The notes: generated by a model from the sequence alone, not told the origin. A DNA stretch of 64,000 nt from Elusimicrobiota bacterium (GCA_023213235.1 CP096137.1:693587-757586); one strand, 5' to 3'; positions 45,401 through 55,916 are shown, numbered from the stretch's first letter. A program made the numbers and translations.

Positions 45401-45951
45401 ACCGCAACGCCGGCCCGAGCCAGACGGGCTCATCGTTCAACAAGGCGCTCGGCGTCGTCGAGGGCTTCCTGCAGAACCTGTTCGCGCAGAAGGCGCCGTT
45501 CCCGGCGCGCCTGTCGATCAGCTACGAGCAGAACTACGGCGGCATCGACGGCGACTCGGCCACCACGACCGAGATGTACGCGATTCTCTCGGCGCTGTCG
45601 GGCGTGGCGATCGGACAGAACTACGCGGTGACCGGCTCGGCCGACCAGTTCGGCAACGTGCAGGCCATCGGCGGCGCGAACCACAAGATCGAGGGCTACT
45701 TCGAGCTCGCGAAGGCTCGCGGCCTGACGGGCGACCAGGGCATCATCATCCCGCAGGCGAACGTGGCCGACCTCCAGCTCTCCCAGGAGGTCGTCGACGC
45801 GGTGAAGGCCGGCAAGTTCCACATCTACGCGGTCAGCCACGTCAGCCAGGGCCTCGAGATCCTGACCGGCGTCGCGTACTCCGAGATCGTCGCCAAGGCG
45901 CGGGTCAACCTCGCGTCGATGGGCAAGCCGGCGAAGGACGCCGCGAAGTAA
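42464..45951 (+). CDS. Lon-family AAA+ protease with signal peptide and PSL leader
   Basis: About 1162 residues after restoring one G near 42628. A signal peptide (RKSMAVVLAIALFATAPVSA) is followed by a leader with LPNLSLTAPALAPAVGAL. The AAA_32-type ATPase has PGRHYNLFVAGPEGSGRETA (GxxGxGR, Arg is usual in this group), a long coiled insertion rich in Gln/Glu, and GGFLVMDFMSVLRAPGLYQAL. The C-terminal Lon protease domain has GGIDGDSATTTEMYAILSAL (catalytic Ser) and GGANHKIEGYFELAK (catalytic Lys). LonB/AAA_32 proteases are normally cytoplasmic; an export signal is remarkable. Degrades unfolded proteins using ATP. Confidence 0.85.
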
Positions 45952-45973
45952 TCTTCCCGACGCCGTAAAGTAA

Positions 45974-46009
45974 AAGAGCCCCGGCCGCGAGGCCGGGGCT
46001 CTTCTTTTC
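45974..46009 (+). terminator. Intrinsic terminator of Lon gene
   Basis: 13-bp stem (AAGAGCCCCGGCC / GGCCGGGGCTCTT) with a GCGA loop, followed by CTTTTC. Confidence 0.8.
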
Positions 46010-46016
46010 GGATGAT

Positions 46017-46035
46017 CTTGGGGCCAGGCCCCAAG
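46017..46035. repeat. 19-bp palindrome, REP-like
   Basis: CTTGGGGCC-A-GGCCCCAAG between the Lon terminator and the OmpA gene end, followed by TTTCCCAAGTTTC. It may be a second terminator (for the minus-strand gene) or a small REP-type element. Confidence 0.5.
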
Positions 46036-46057
46036 TTTCCCAAGTTTCACATGATTC

Positions 46058-46577
46058 TCAGTAGACGGCTTCCCACTCGCGGTAGGTGACGCGGAATTCG
46101 ACGCGGCGGTTCTTCGCGCGGCCCTCGTCGGTCGAGTTGTCGGCGATCGGGCGGGAGTAGCCCATGCCGCGGAAGCGGATCGAGGGGGCGCGACGCCGTG
46201 CTGCACGAGGAATTCCTTGACCGAGCGGGCCCGGCGCTCGGAGAGGTCGAGGTTGTACTCGGCCGTGCCGACGCTGTCGGTGTGCGCGAGGCAGATCACC
46301 TTCAGGCGGGGATTCTTGATGAGAAGGTTCGCGATCAGGATCAGGGTCGGGTCGGACTCCGGCGTGATCTCGTCGCGGTCGAACTCGAACTGGATCTTCG
46401 GCAGGTCGCCCGTCTCGACCTTGCGCTGGATGTCCTCCATCGCCTGGCGCGCGCGGCGCTCCTCGGCCTCGTCGTCGTGCTTGTAGGAGCGGCGGTCTTC
46501 GTCGCTGAGGAGGATGCCGGGGGGCCGGAGCGGCACGCCCCGAGGACGAGCGCGAGGAGGAGCAGGGGTATCTTCAC
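46058..46577 (-). CDS. OmpA-family lipoprotein (Pal-like, frameshifted)
   Basis: About 173 residues in three frames joined at G runs near 46521 and 46190. GTG start with lipobox (VKIPLLLLALVLGAC), a charged helical linker (DEAEERRARQAMEDIQRK) and an OmpA domain: KIQFEFDRDEITPES, CLAHTDSVGTAEYNLDLSERRA, then FRGMGYSRPIADNST and NRRVEFRVTYRE. It binds peptidoglycan and links it to the outer membrane. TACACT lies six bases before the GTG. Supports a diderm envelope. Confidence 0.8.
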
Positions 46578-46583
46578 GCGGCC

Positions 46584-46589
46584 AGTGTA
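46584..46589 (-). promoter_or_regulatory. -10 box of OmpA gene, leaderless type
   Basis: TACACT, six bases, then GTG at 46577. Confidence 0.45.
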
Positions 46590-46647
46590 CCCGCGCGGGA
46601 AGAGCCGCGCAAGGCCGTATTTGTTAAAATCGGATCCGCGGTCCCGT

Positions 46648-46720
46648 CGGGGCGTAGCTCAATCGGTAGAGTGCATGGTTTGGGACCATGAGGTTCCCGG
46701 TTCGAGACCGGGCGCCCCGA
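46648..46720 (+). tRNA. tRNA-Pro (TGG)
   Basis: A 73-nt cloverleaf: 7-bp acceptor CGGGGCG/CGCCCCG with C1-G72 as in bacterial tRNA-Pro, D-arm GCTC/GAGT, anticodon stem CATGG/CCATG with loop TTTGGGA giving anticodon TGG, and T-arm CCCGG/CCGGG with TTCGAGA. Discriminator A; the CCA end is not encoded. Confidence 0.95.
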
Positions 46721-46769
46721 GACCGCGCCGGTCTTGACGAAAAACGCCTTATCGGTCATCCTTTGTCCG

Positions 46770-47246
46770 ATGAAAAGGCTCCTGGCCCTGGCCCTGCTCC
46801 TGTGCGCCCTGCCCGCGGCCGCGGCGCGCAAGGACCCCGTCGAGGAGGGCTTCCGCAAGGTCGACGAGCTCATCGAGAAGGGCCAATACCAGAAAGCGCG
46901 CGGCGACCTCGACGAGATCCTGGCCGGCCTCAAGACGGAGGATCAGCGCCTGGTCCGCTACCACGAGCGCACGGGAGCGGCCTGGCTGCGCGAGGGCAAG
47001 GTCCGCGAGGCCCGCTCGTCGTTCACGGCGGCGCTGAAGGCGACCCAGCGGCTCAAGGTCACCGGCGACTGGGGCGCGAAGGCCTACACCGGCATGGGGC
47101 TGTGCCTGCGGCGCGAGAACAACGACAAGTACGCGCTGAAGTTCTTCAAGAAGGCCCTCAACTTCGACCTCGACGAGGGGACGCGGATGTTCGCGGAGGA
47201 CCAGATCCGCGAGATCGAAGGCGCCCCGCCCGTGCCGGCGCGCTAG
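46770..47246 (+). CDS. Secreted TPR-like protein
   Basis: A 158-residue protein. Signal peptide MKRLLALALLLCALPAAAA, then helix pairs of tetratricopeptide type: EGFRKVDELIEKGQYQKARGDL, YHERTGAAWLREGKVREAR and AYTGMGLCLRRENNDKYAL. About three repeats. It presumably mediates protein contacts in the periplasm. ATG at 46770 chosen because it starts the signal peptide. It overlaps the convergent metallopeptidase gene by four bases. Confidence 0.75.
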   Translation: MKRLLALALLLCALPAAAARKDPVEEGFRKVDELIEKGQYQKARGDLDEILAGLKTEDQRLVRYHERTGAAWLREGKVREARSSFTAALKATQRLKVTGDWGAKAYTGMGLCLRRENNDKYALKFFKKALNFDLDEGTRMFAEDQIREIEGAPPVPAR

Positions 47247-48780
47247 CGCGCGAAGCGCTTGTCGGCGTCCGCCGCGAAACCCACCATCCTCGACGCGGAC
47301 GCCCGGGCCTTCTTCAGGTCGTAGGAGTCCTTCTGGACCGCCCCCATGAAGACCTCCAGCTCGGCGGACGCCGCGTTGATCATGGGCCGCAGGGCCTCGG
47401 CGTGGCGGCGCGCGGCCTTGGCCGCGGGGCTTTCCGGCTCGTCCCTGAACAGCCGGTCCCACAGCCCGCGCTTGGGCGCGGGGCCTTCGTCGGGCACGGG
47501 CACGACGAACATCGCGTGCGGGAGGTTGACCACCTCCCAATGGCCGCCCTTGAAGTCGCGGAAGGTCGGGCTGCCGACGACGCGCGTTCCCTTGATCTCT
47601 CCCTTCTTCAGCATGCGCTCGAGCTGGAACAGGTTGATCTCGGCGCTGCGCAGGACGTCGATGAGCTGGTAGGCGTAGGTCCGGGCCTGGGCGACGGCCT
47701 CGGCGCCGCCGCCGCGCTGCGCGCGGATGATCGTGTGGAGCAAGGTCTTCACGTGCGTGCTGAGCTCCTCGAGCGACATGTAGCTGTCGTAGGACATCGC
47801 GCCGGGGGCGATGTCCCGCCCCTCGTAGGCCAGCAGCGCCCCGTGGAAGGCGCTGATGTCGCCGTTGCGCAGGCGCTTGGCGAACGCGGCGTGGCGCGAC
47901 TCGTGGAGGATGGCCTCGAAGGCCTTCTCGTTGCCGAAGTCGGGCAGGAACAGGACGTTGTCGAGGCCGTTGAAGGCGGCGGTGCCTCCGCGCGTGCGCT
48001 CGGGCGAGTACTCGACCCCCGCGCCGAAGCCGCGCGCGAGGTCCCAGGCGAGCCGGTTGAGGCGGTGGCCCTTGAGCTGGGGGACGATCTTGAGCACCGG
48101 ACGGATCGTCCCGTCGGGCAGGGAGCGCTCGCCGCGCTCGGTCTTGATGCCCGCGCTGGCGGCCAGCCCCTCGGCGGCGGCGAGCAAGGTGTCGGTCGCC
48201 TCTCCGCCGTTCTTCGCGCCGTAGGCGTCGAGCGCCGTGCGGTAGCGGAATACTTCCGCGGAGCCGAAGCGGATCGGCTCGCCGAGGCGCAGGTACGTCG
48301 CGGTCTTCCAGCCGGCCTGCGCCGAATCGTCGAAGAGGCGGTCGGTCCCGTCGAACATCCGCCGAGTCTTCTCCAGCAGCTCGACGACGGGAACGCGCTC
48401 GGAGTCGGCGGCGAGGGTCTCCGGCGCGCCCGCGGCCGGCGTCCGGGCGCCGAGGGCCGAGCCGGGGGCGACGGGGATCGCCGACAGCGGCAAGGGGCCG
48501 GGAGTCACGGCCGCGGCGGCCGCCGGCGCGCGGGCGGCCGCGACGGCGACCGCGACGGGCGACACGACGGGACTCGGCGTCGCGGCGAAGCCCGGCGTCG
48601 GGGCCAGGGACGGCGCGGCGAGGTTCAGCGTGACGAGCTGGGGAACGCCTCCCGGAGCCAGGGACGACGAGAGCGAGCCGTTGGGGCCCGCGGGCGTGAC
48701 CGGGCCGGCCTCGACGACGCCGACGCGCGACTGCGCCCCGCGGGGCCGGCGAGCAGGACGGCGAACAGAAGCGCCTTCAT
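47243..48780 (-). CDS. Secreted HExxH protein with PSL leader (frameshifted)
   Basis: About 512 residues. MKALLFAVLLAGPAGAQ-type signal peptide, with a frame change near 48740 into SSLAPGGVPQLVTLNL, AAPSLAPTPGFAATPSP and VAVAVAAARAP, the shared leader type. The body contains AFEAILHESRHAAFAKRLR, a HExxH zinc-peptidase-like motif, followed 50 residues on by YMSLEELSTHVKTLLH. The rest is helical with no recognised domain. A secreted zinc hydrolase is possible but unproven. Start overlaps the stop of the FGE-like gene (ATGA). Confidence 0.6.
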
Positions 48781-49519
48781 TTGAACGCGGGCTCCCCGAT
48801 CGCGTCGGCGCAGCAGCGGAAGCCGATGCTGTAGTCGGCGTAGGCGAAGTCGTGACGAGTCGTCTGGTACAGGCAGCCGGGGCCGTTGAGGTCGGCCTCG
48901 TTGTAGTAGCCGCCCTTGAAGATCCCGAGGCCCTTGTCGGTCTTGTCGGCGATCCACTCGTGCAGGTTCCCGACCATGTCGTAGGCGCCGGCGGGGCTGA
49001 CGCACTCCGGCTTCGAGCCTCCGGGCAGAACGGTGTCGGGCAATTGATTGATGCGGGGATCGAGCATCGTCTTCAGGTCGTAGGTCGGATTGCCTTTGTG
49101 CAGGCGCTGCAGGGGGGAGACGTGCTTGGGATCCTTGGAGTGCTCGTTGCAGGCGCCGGGCTTATGGGCCGCGCCGTACGGAAAGCTCCGCCGCTCCTGG
49201 CCTTGGCAGGCGGCCAGCCACTCGGCCTTCGAGCACAGACGCTTGCCCGCGTTGCGGCAGGCGGCCTGGGCCTGGACGCCGCTGATGTAGCCCTGAGGGA
49301 CCTGGCCGCGCGCGCTGACGGCGCGATAGGTTGACGTCGACAGCGGCGAGTGATAGGGCGACCAGGGAACGCGGTCGGCGCCGCGGACCTCGACCAAGGA
49401 CGCCTCGTAGGCGTCGACGCAGAACTTTCCGGCGACCTCGACCATACCCGGGAGGCACAGCGCGCGCGCGGACCCGGCGCATATGAGGAAAGCGGCGGCG
49501 AGGGGGCGAGGGGCCTCAC
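48777..49519 (-). CDS. FGE/SUMF1-family (formylglycine-generating enzyme-like) protein
   Basis: About 247 residues. GTG start six bases after TATACT; a one-base gap near 49500 joins the signal peptide (AAAFLICAGSARALCLPG) to the domain FCVDAYEASLV, GQVPQGYISGVQAQAAC, AGKRLCSKAEWLAACQG, GAYDMVGNLHEWIAD, GIFKGGYYNEAD and YSIGFRCC. This is the sulfatase-modifying-factor fold; many bacterial members are not FGEs but bind other partners or act as lectin-like proteins. Both active-site cysteines of true FGE are not clearly present. Exported. Confidence 0.8.
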
Positions 49520-49959
49520 GCCCCCAGTATAGCCCCGTCCCCGTCGAGCCGCCAGGGGCTTTCGATGGAGACCTCTGCCGGTTTTGAGAGGGTGAGGAGC
49601 TGGGCTTCGGAGTACAGCCCGATGCCGATGCCGCTGGGCTCGGTGTACAGGGTGACGTGGGCGGGCATGCGGGGGACGGCCCGCCCGAGCGACGCCTCGA
49701 GGCGCACGCAGAACTCCTCCTGGCCGAGCAGGTCCACCCGCTCGATGAGCGCGCGGCGCCCCTCGAATCGGACGTCCCGGTAGACGCCGAGAGGACGGAC
49801 CGCGAAGCGCAGGCCCGCGGCGGCGGCCGTCATCGCGGCCGGGTCCGCCTTCGTCCTGGTTCCGACGACGGTGACGTGGAGCTCGCGTTTGCGCTCCCAG
49901 CTCTCCCCGGCGAAGGCGAGAGAGGCCGGCAGACGCTCCGCGCCGGGCAGCGGGATCAC
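49516..49959 (-). CDS. 2H phosphoesterase-like protein
   Basis: A 147-residue protein with two H-x-T motifs, ELHVTVVGTRTK and PAHVTLYTEPSG, about 75 residues apart, the signature of the 2H phosphoesterase superfamily (LigT, CPDase, 2'-5' RNA ligase). It also has VDLLGQEEFCVRLEASLG between them. GTG start. It may process cyclic phosphodiesters of RNA or nucleotides. The end overlaps the start of the FGE-like gene. Cytoplasmic. Confidence 0.7.
   Translation of the reverse strand: MIPLPGAERLPASLAFAGESWERKRELHVTVVGTRTKADPAAMTAAAAGLRFAVRPLGVYRDVRFEGRRALIERVDLLGQEEFCVRLEASLGRAVPRMPAHVTLYTEPSGIGIGLYSEAQLLTLSKPAEVSIESPWRLDGDGAILGA
49526..49531 (-). promoter_or_regulatory. -10 box of FGE-like gene, leaderless type
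   Basis: TATACT, six bases (GGGGGC), then GTG at 49519; located inside the end of the 2H phosphoesterase gene. Confidence 0.5.
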
Positions 49960-49991
49960 CGCCGTCCGGCGCTTTGCGTCGACGGCGAGCG

Positions 49992-50906
49992 TCAGGCGGC
50001 CGACGGCGGGGCTCCGCCCTCGCGGGCGGCGATGAACTGGCGCAGCAGGTCGGATCCCGGCGGCAGGAACGTGATCTCCGCGCCGGACTCGACGATCTTC
50101 TGCGTCTCGAGGATCTCGAACAGTGCCTGTAGAATATCAGGCTGGGCCGAGATCTGCTTGAGCGCCGTGCCGACGATCTTCGGGCGCAGGGCGGCGGCCT
50201 CGGCGAAGGCGATCGCGGCCTGGCGCTGGGCCGTGCTCGCGATGATGTTCACCTGGTTCTCGCCGTCCTGCTTGATCGCGGCCGTGACCTGGCGCAGCCG
50301 GTTCACGACCTTCTCCTCGATCTGCTTAATCATGCGCGGGTCGCGCAGGTGCACCTTGCGGATGTACACGGACCCGAGCTTGTAGCCCCACTCGTGGGAC
50401 TTCGGAGAGACCTCCTCGCGCACGGCCTGGCTCATCGAGTGGCGCGAGCCGAGCATCGCGGCGAGCTTCATGTTCGAGAGCGAGCGCACCGTCGCGTTGC
50501 TGACGTTGGCCGCCAACGAGCCGCGGGGGTCGGCGTTCTTGAACAGGAACGCCACCGGGTCGGAGACGTACATCTCGTACCAGATGCCGATGCCGATCGG
50601 CGCGCCTTCCTCGGAGTTGACGGGCTCCGAGCGGCGATAGACCTGGTCCATGCGCATGTCGAGCGTGTAGACCGTGCCGATCCAGTTGACGATCAGGGCG
50701 GCGGGTCCGAGCTTGAGCCACAGGATGTGCAGGCCGGGCTCGGTGATCGTCTCGAGGACGTTGCCGAACAAGGTGTAGACCTTCGCCGTGCCCTCGTGGA
50801 CGATCGTGTAGAAGCCGAGCATGCGGAGCACGCCGAAGAGGATCGGCACGAGGATCCACAGGCCGAAGAAGACGACGCCGAACGCCATGATGAACGGGTT
50901 GCTCAT
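49992..50906 (-). CDS. SPFH-domain membrane protein (stomatin/HflC-like)
   Basis: A 304-residue protein. One N-terminal helix (MAFGVVFFGLWILVPILFGV) is followed by an SPFH domain (GFYTIVHEGTAKVYTLFG, PGLHILWLKLGP, YEMYVSDPVAFLFKNAD, EEVSPKSHEWGYKLGSVYIRKV) and a coiled-coil (QDGENQVNIIASTAQRQAA). SPFH proteins assemble into membrane rings that organise proteases or lipid domains. It is encoded one base after the SPFH gene at 50908-51927, a pair like HflK/HflC, but no ftsH is nearby. Confidence 0.85.
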   Translation of the reverse strand: MSNPFIMAFGVVFFGLWILVPILFGVLRMLGFYTIVHEGTAKVYTLFGNVLETITEPGLHILWLKLGPAALIVNWIGTVYTLDMRMDQVYRRSEPVNSEEGAPIGIGIWYEMYVSDPVAFLFKNADPRGSLAANVSNATVRSLSNMKLAAMLGSRHSMSQAVREEVSPKSHEWGYKLGSVYIRKVHLRDPRMIKQIEEKVVNRLRQVTAAIKQDGENQVNIIASTAQRQAAIAFAEAAALRPKIVGTALKQISAQPDILQALFEILETQKIVESGAEITFLPPGSDLLRQFIAAREGGAPPSAA

Positions 50907-50907
50907 A

Positions 50908-51927
50908 TCAGCGTCCCTCCCAGTGCCGGCGGTCTTCGATCACGAACTGCCGCGCGCGCGCGATGACGCCGAGCCGCACGTTGCGCAGGTAGGCGATCAG
51001 CGAGCCGGGGCCGCCGACGGACTTGAGTTCGGACAGCTGCTTGGCCAGCGCGGTCAGCGGCTCGACCTCGGATTGCGCCTTGAGCGTCTCGATCTCGACG
51101 GCGCGCTTGGACTGCACGATCTTCTGGTCGGCCGAGGCCTGCGCGAGGCTGATCTCGGAGGAGACGTGGTTGTGCGCCGTGTTGATCGCGGCCAGCGCGG
51201 ACTCGACCTCGGCGGGCGGGTCGATGCCGGTGATCAGCGAGGCGTCGAGGACGATGCCGTAGCGCGCGACGGAGGAGCGGCAGTCCTTGTCCATCGCCTC
51301 GTTGAGCAAACGCAGGTTTTTGCGGATGTCGTTGATCGAGACGCCGCTGACGTCGTTGAGGCCGGTGCCCGGCGCGGTGCCGTGCGAGCCGGCCGACGAG
51401 CCGGCGGGGGCCTCGAACGTCGCGATCTTCTCGCGCAGGACCGAGACGAAGTAGCCCATCACGTGCGTGATCGGGTTCTTGATGCCGAACAGGTAGGCGT
51501 AGAGGTTTCGCTCCGAGACGCGGAAGCGGATCTGGCCCGTGAGGCCGGTGTTCAGCTGGTCCATCGTGATCGCCTCGAGCACGGAGCCGTTGCGGTTGGC
51601 CGACGGCGTCTCGGGGTCGGTGGCGATGTTGATGCTCTCGGTGGCGATCGAGACCTTGTAGACCTTCTCCCACGGCCACTTGAAGTACGGGCCTCCGGGC
51701 GGGATCACGCGCAGCTGGGGGTAGTCGTAGCGTTTGCGCTCGTCCTCGTTGAGCGTGTCGCGGAGCTCGGCGTCGTCGAGCGTCTTCACCTTCTCGAGGC
51801 GCTGGGCGCGGCCGAAGCTCGTCTTGACCGCGCGCTCGTTCTGATCGACGGTGTACAGGCCGGCGACGAGGTAGTTGAGGAGGAACCACGCCGTGAAGCC
51901 CAGCAACGCGCCCAATAGGATGCCCAT
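50908..51927 (-). CDS. SPFH-domain membrane protein (HflK-like)
   Basis: A 339-residue protein with an N-terminal helix (MGILLGALLGFTAWFLLNYLV), an SPFH domain (YTVDQNERAVKTSFGR, RVIPPGGPYFKWPWEKVY, LTGQIRFRVSERNLYAYLFG), an insertion rich in Ser/Gly, and a coiled-coil region (AQASADQKIVQSKRAVEIETLKAQSEVE). First gene of the SPFH pair; GGGAG lies upstream of the ATG. Probably forms a hetero-oligomeric ring with the next protein in the inner membrane. Confidence 0.85.
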   Translation of the reverse strand: MGILLGALLGFTAWFLLNYLVAGLYTVDQNERAVKTSFGRAQRLEKVKTLDDAELRDTLNEDERKRYDYPQLRVIPPGGPYFKWPWEKVYKVSIATESINIATDPETPSANRNGSVLEAITMDQLNTGLTGQIRFRVSERNLYAYLFGIKNPITHVMGYFVSVLREKIATFEAPAGSSAGSHGTAPGTGLNDVSGVSINDIRKNLRLLNEAMDKDCRSSVARYGIVLDASLITGIDPPAEVESALAAINTAHNHVSSEISLAQASADQKIVQSKRAVEIETLKAQSEVEPLTALAKQLSELKSVGGPGSLIAYLRNVRLGVIARARQFVIEDRRHWEGR

Positions 51928-51989
51928 AACGCTCCCGGCCGCCCGTCCGGGCGGCGTCGGGGCAGTCTAGCCCTACGGGAGGCGGGGCG

Positions 51990-52328
51990 TCAAGGGCGAG
52001 ATCGCGACAGCGCCTGGGAGACGTCGAAGCGGCAGATCTCCGCGGCGCCGAGGGCGGCCTCGAGGCGGGCCGTGGCGACGCGGGCCGTCTCGCCCGGCTG
52101 CACGAGGGTCTGGGCCTGGACGACCACCATGGGGCGCGACATCGAGCCCTCGGTCTCGAAGACGAAGCGGACGGGCCCGGCGATCACCAGAAGGTCCGGC
52201 CCGGGATTCGTGACGAAGCCGGCGGCCTCGGTCGCGCCGGAGGCGCAGGCCGTCGGCGGAGGAACGGCGACCGGCGACGAGGCGGACGCGGCCAACGCGG
52301 CGACGGCGGCGAGGCTCAAGCGCAGCAT
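51990..52328 (-). CDS. Small secreted hypothetical protein
   Basis: A 112-residue protein with a signal peptide (MLRLSLAAVAALAASASS) and a beta-rich body with GPDLLVIAGPVRFVFETEG and VVVQAQTLVQPGETARV; a Cys at ACASG and one at EICRF may pair. GGAGG lies before the ATG and TATAAT further upstream (52347-52353 region), so it has a normal leader. Unknown family. Confidence 0.6.
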   Translation of the reverse strand: MLRLSLAAVAALAASASSPVAVPPPTACASGATEAAGFVTNPGPDLLVIAGPVRFVFETEGSMSRPMVVVQAQTLVQPGETARVATARLEAALGAAEICRFDVSQALSRSRP

Positions 52329-52393
52329 GGGTTCCTCCGTGGTCCCTTCCATTATAGGTCCGCGGCCGCGAGGGCGCCGTGACGGCGGGGAAA

Positions 52394-52825
52394 CTATTGC
52401 GCGCCGGGGGCGTTGCGGCCGGGGTTGCCGCGTTTGAGGGGCTTGCGCGTGGCGAAGCCCTCGTCGAAGGGGTGGTAGTGCGACACGCGCTTCTCGCCGA
52501 ACTTCCAGCACAGGTAGACGTCGCGCCCGTCGACGCGGGACGGGAAGTCGACGAGCGCGGGTTCGATGCCCTTCGGCACGGCGCCGAGCTCGACGACCTT
52601 CTGCATGAGCTCGTTGATCGACTGCGCGATGAAGTGCAGCTGCGAGCGCTCGATCGCGGCTTCCGCGGACAGGGCGGCATCCCCGCCCTCCTCGACGGCG
52701 CGCTCGCGGCGGCGCAGCGACGCGGCCTTGACCTCGGCCTGGGCGGCGAGCCCGGCGACGGACTCGAAGATCTTCTCGAGCTCGGGCAGCAGCGCGTCGG
52801 CTTCCTCGGGCGTGAAGTATCTCAG
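52394..52825 (-). CDS. DUF2203-family protein
   Basis: About 143 residues: YFTPEEADALLPELEKIF, LRRRERAVEEGG, LHFIAQSINELMQKVVELG and the conserved C-terminal DFPSRVDGRDVYLCWKFGE with YHPFDEGFATRKPL. The family is widespread and uncharacterised. No ATG, GTG or TTG lies near the start of the conserved domain; the frame overlaps the upstream stop as CTGA, so a CTG start at 52825 or a missed base is likely. It is probably coupled to the release-factor-like gene. Confidence 0.7.
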   Translation of the reverse strand: MRYFTPEEADALLPELEKIFESVAGLAAQAEVKAASLRRRERAVEEGGDAALSAEAAIERSQLHFIAQSINELMQKVVELGAVPKGIEPALVDFPSRVDGRDVYLCWKFGEKRVSHYHPFDEGFATRKPLKRGNPGRNAPGAQ

Positions 52826-53204
52826 GCGTTTTCCTGATGGATGACCGTCTTCTGGAGGGTGCGCGCCCGGGACCGCGACTTGCGCTTCTGGATGCGGCGC
52901 ATCTCGGCCAGGCGTGCGGACGTCTCGGGGGAAACCTTGATCTCGGCCTGGTCCACGAGCTCGCGCAGCGCGTGGAAGCGGTTGAGGAGCGGCTGCGCTC
53001 GCGGTGGCAGGCGATCCGCAGCTCGAGCGGCGCGTACCAGAGCTGGACGCGGTTGGCGGTCTTGTTGACCTTCTGCCCGCCTTTGCCGCCGCCGCGAGAG
53101 AACGTCTCCTCGATCCCGGCCGGGTCGATCCCCAGGCGCGCCATGCGCGCGCGCAGCTCGTCCATTTTCCCGGCGGTGACGCCGAAATCCTGGTCGAGTC
53201 TCAA
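52822..53204 (-). CDS. Peptide chain release factor-like protein (GGQ domain, frameshifted)
   Basis: About 127 residues with SRGGGKGGQKVNKTANRVQL, the GGQ loop of class I release factors, and a basic C-terminal tail (QKRKSRSRARTLQKTV). There is no codon-recognition domain, as in ArfB (YaeJ) and related rescue factors. The frame changes near 52986, where one C is probably missing. TTG start at 53204 gives the family N-terminus FGVTAGKMDELRARM. It probably releases peptides from stalled ribosomes. It begins four bases after the sdhB stop. Confidence 0.75.
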
Positions 53205-53207
53205 GAA

Positions 53208-53969
53208 TTACTCGCTGATGAGGGTTGCCCGGAAGTACTCCCTGTTAAGACGGGCGATGTTGGAGATCTTGATCTCCTTCGGGCACGCGGCCTCGCACTC
53301 GTACTCGTTGGTGCAGTGGCCGAAGCCCTCCGCGTCCATCGCCGCCCGCATCGCGAGCGCGCGCTTCTCGCGCTCGGGCTGGCCCTGGGGCAGCAAGGCG
53401 TACTGGCTGACCTTCGCGCCGACGAACAGCATCGCCGAGGCGTTCGGGCACGCCGCGACGCAGGCGCCGCAGCCGATGCAGGCCGCCGCGTCCATCGCCT
53501 TCTCGGCGGTGCCGTGGGAGATCAGCATCGCGTTCGCGTCGACGGCGTTGCCGGTGTTGACCGAGCAGAACCCGCCGGCCTCCTGAATGCGGTCGAACGC
53601 CGAGCGGTCGACGCACAGGTCGCGCACGACGGGGAAGGCCTTCGCGCGGAAGGGCTCGATCGTGATGGTGTCGCCGTCCTTGTAGCGCCGCATGTGCAGC
53701 TGGCAGGTCGTGGCCGCCTTGTCCGGGCCGTGCGCCTGGCCGTCGATCATCAGCGAGCACATGCCGCAGATGCCCTCGCGGCAGTCGTGGTCGAAGGCGA
53801 CCGCGTCCTGGCCCTGGGCGACGAGCTTCTCGTTGAGCACGTCGAGCATTTCGAGGAAGGACATGTCCGGAGACACGCCCTCGAGCGAGTAGGTCTGGAG
53901 CGCGCCCTTGGCGTTCGCGTCCTTCTGGCGCCAGATTTTGAGAGTCAGGTTCATCAGGTTAGTGGCCAT
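53208..53969 (-). CDS. sdhB: Succinate dehydrogenase/fumarate reductase iron-sulfur subunit
   Basis: A 253-residue protein. The N-terminal ferredoxin domain has [15 protein letters not shown] (2Fe-2S) and TTCQLHM. The C-terminal domain has [18 protein letters not shown] and the third cluster [11 protein letters not shown]. It passes electrons from the flavoprotein to the quinone site in the membrane subunit. This is the non-classical type that goes with a single b-haem membrane subunit. Encoded downstream of sdhA; intact frame. Confidence 0.95.
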   Translation of the reverse strand: MATNLMNLTLKIWRQKDANAKGALQTYSLEGVSPDMSFLEMLDVLNEKLVAQGQDAVAFDHDCREGICGMCSLMIDGQAHGPDKAATTCQLHMRRYKDGDTITIEPFRAKAFPVVRDLCVDRSAFDRIQEAGGFCSVNTGNAVDANAMLISHGTAEKAMDAAACIGCGACVAACPNASAMLFVGAKVSQYALLPQGQPEREKRALAMRAAMDAEGFGHCTNEYECEAACPKEIKISNIARLNREYFRATLISE

Positions 53970-53981
53970 GATCTGTTCCCT

Positions 53982-55916
<1,935 letters not shown>

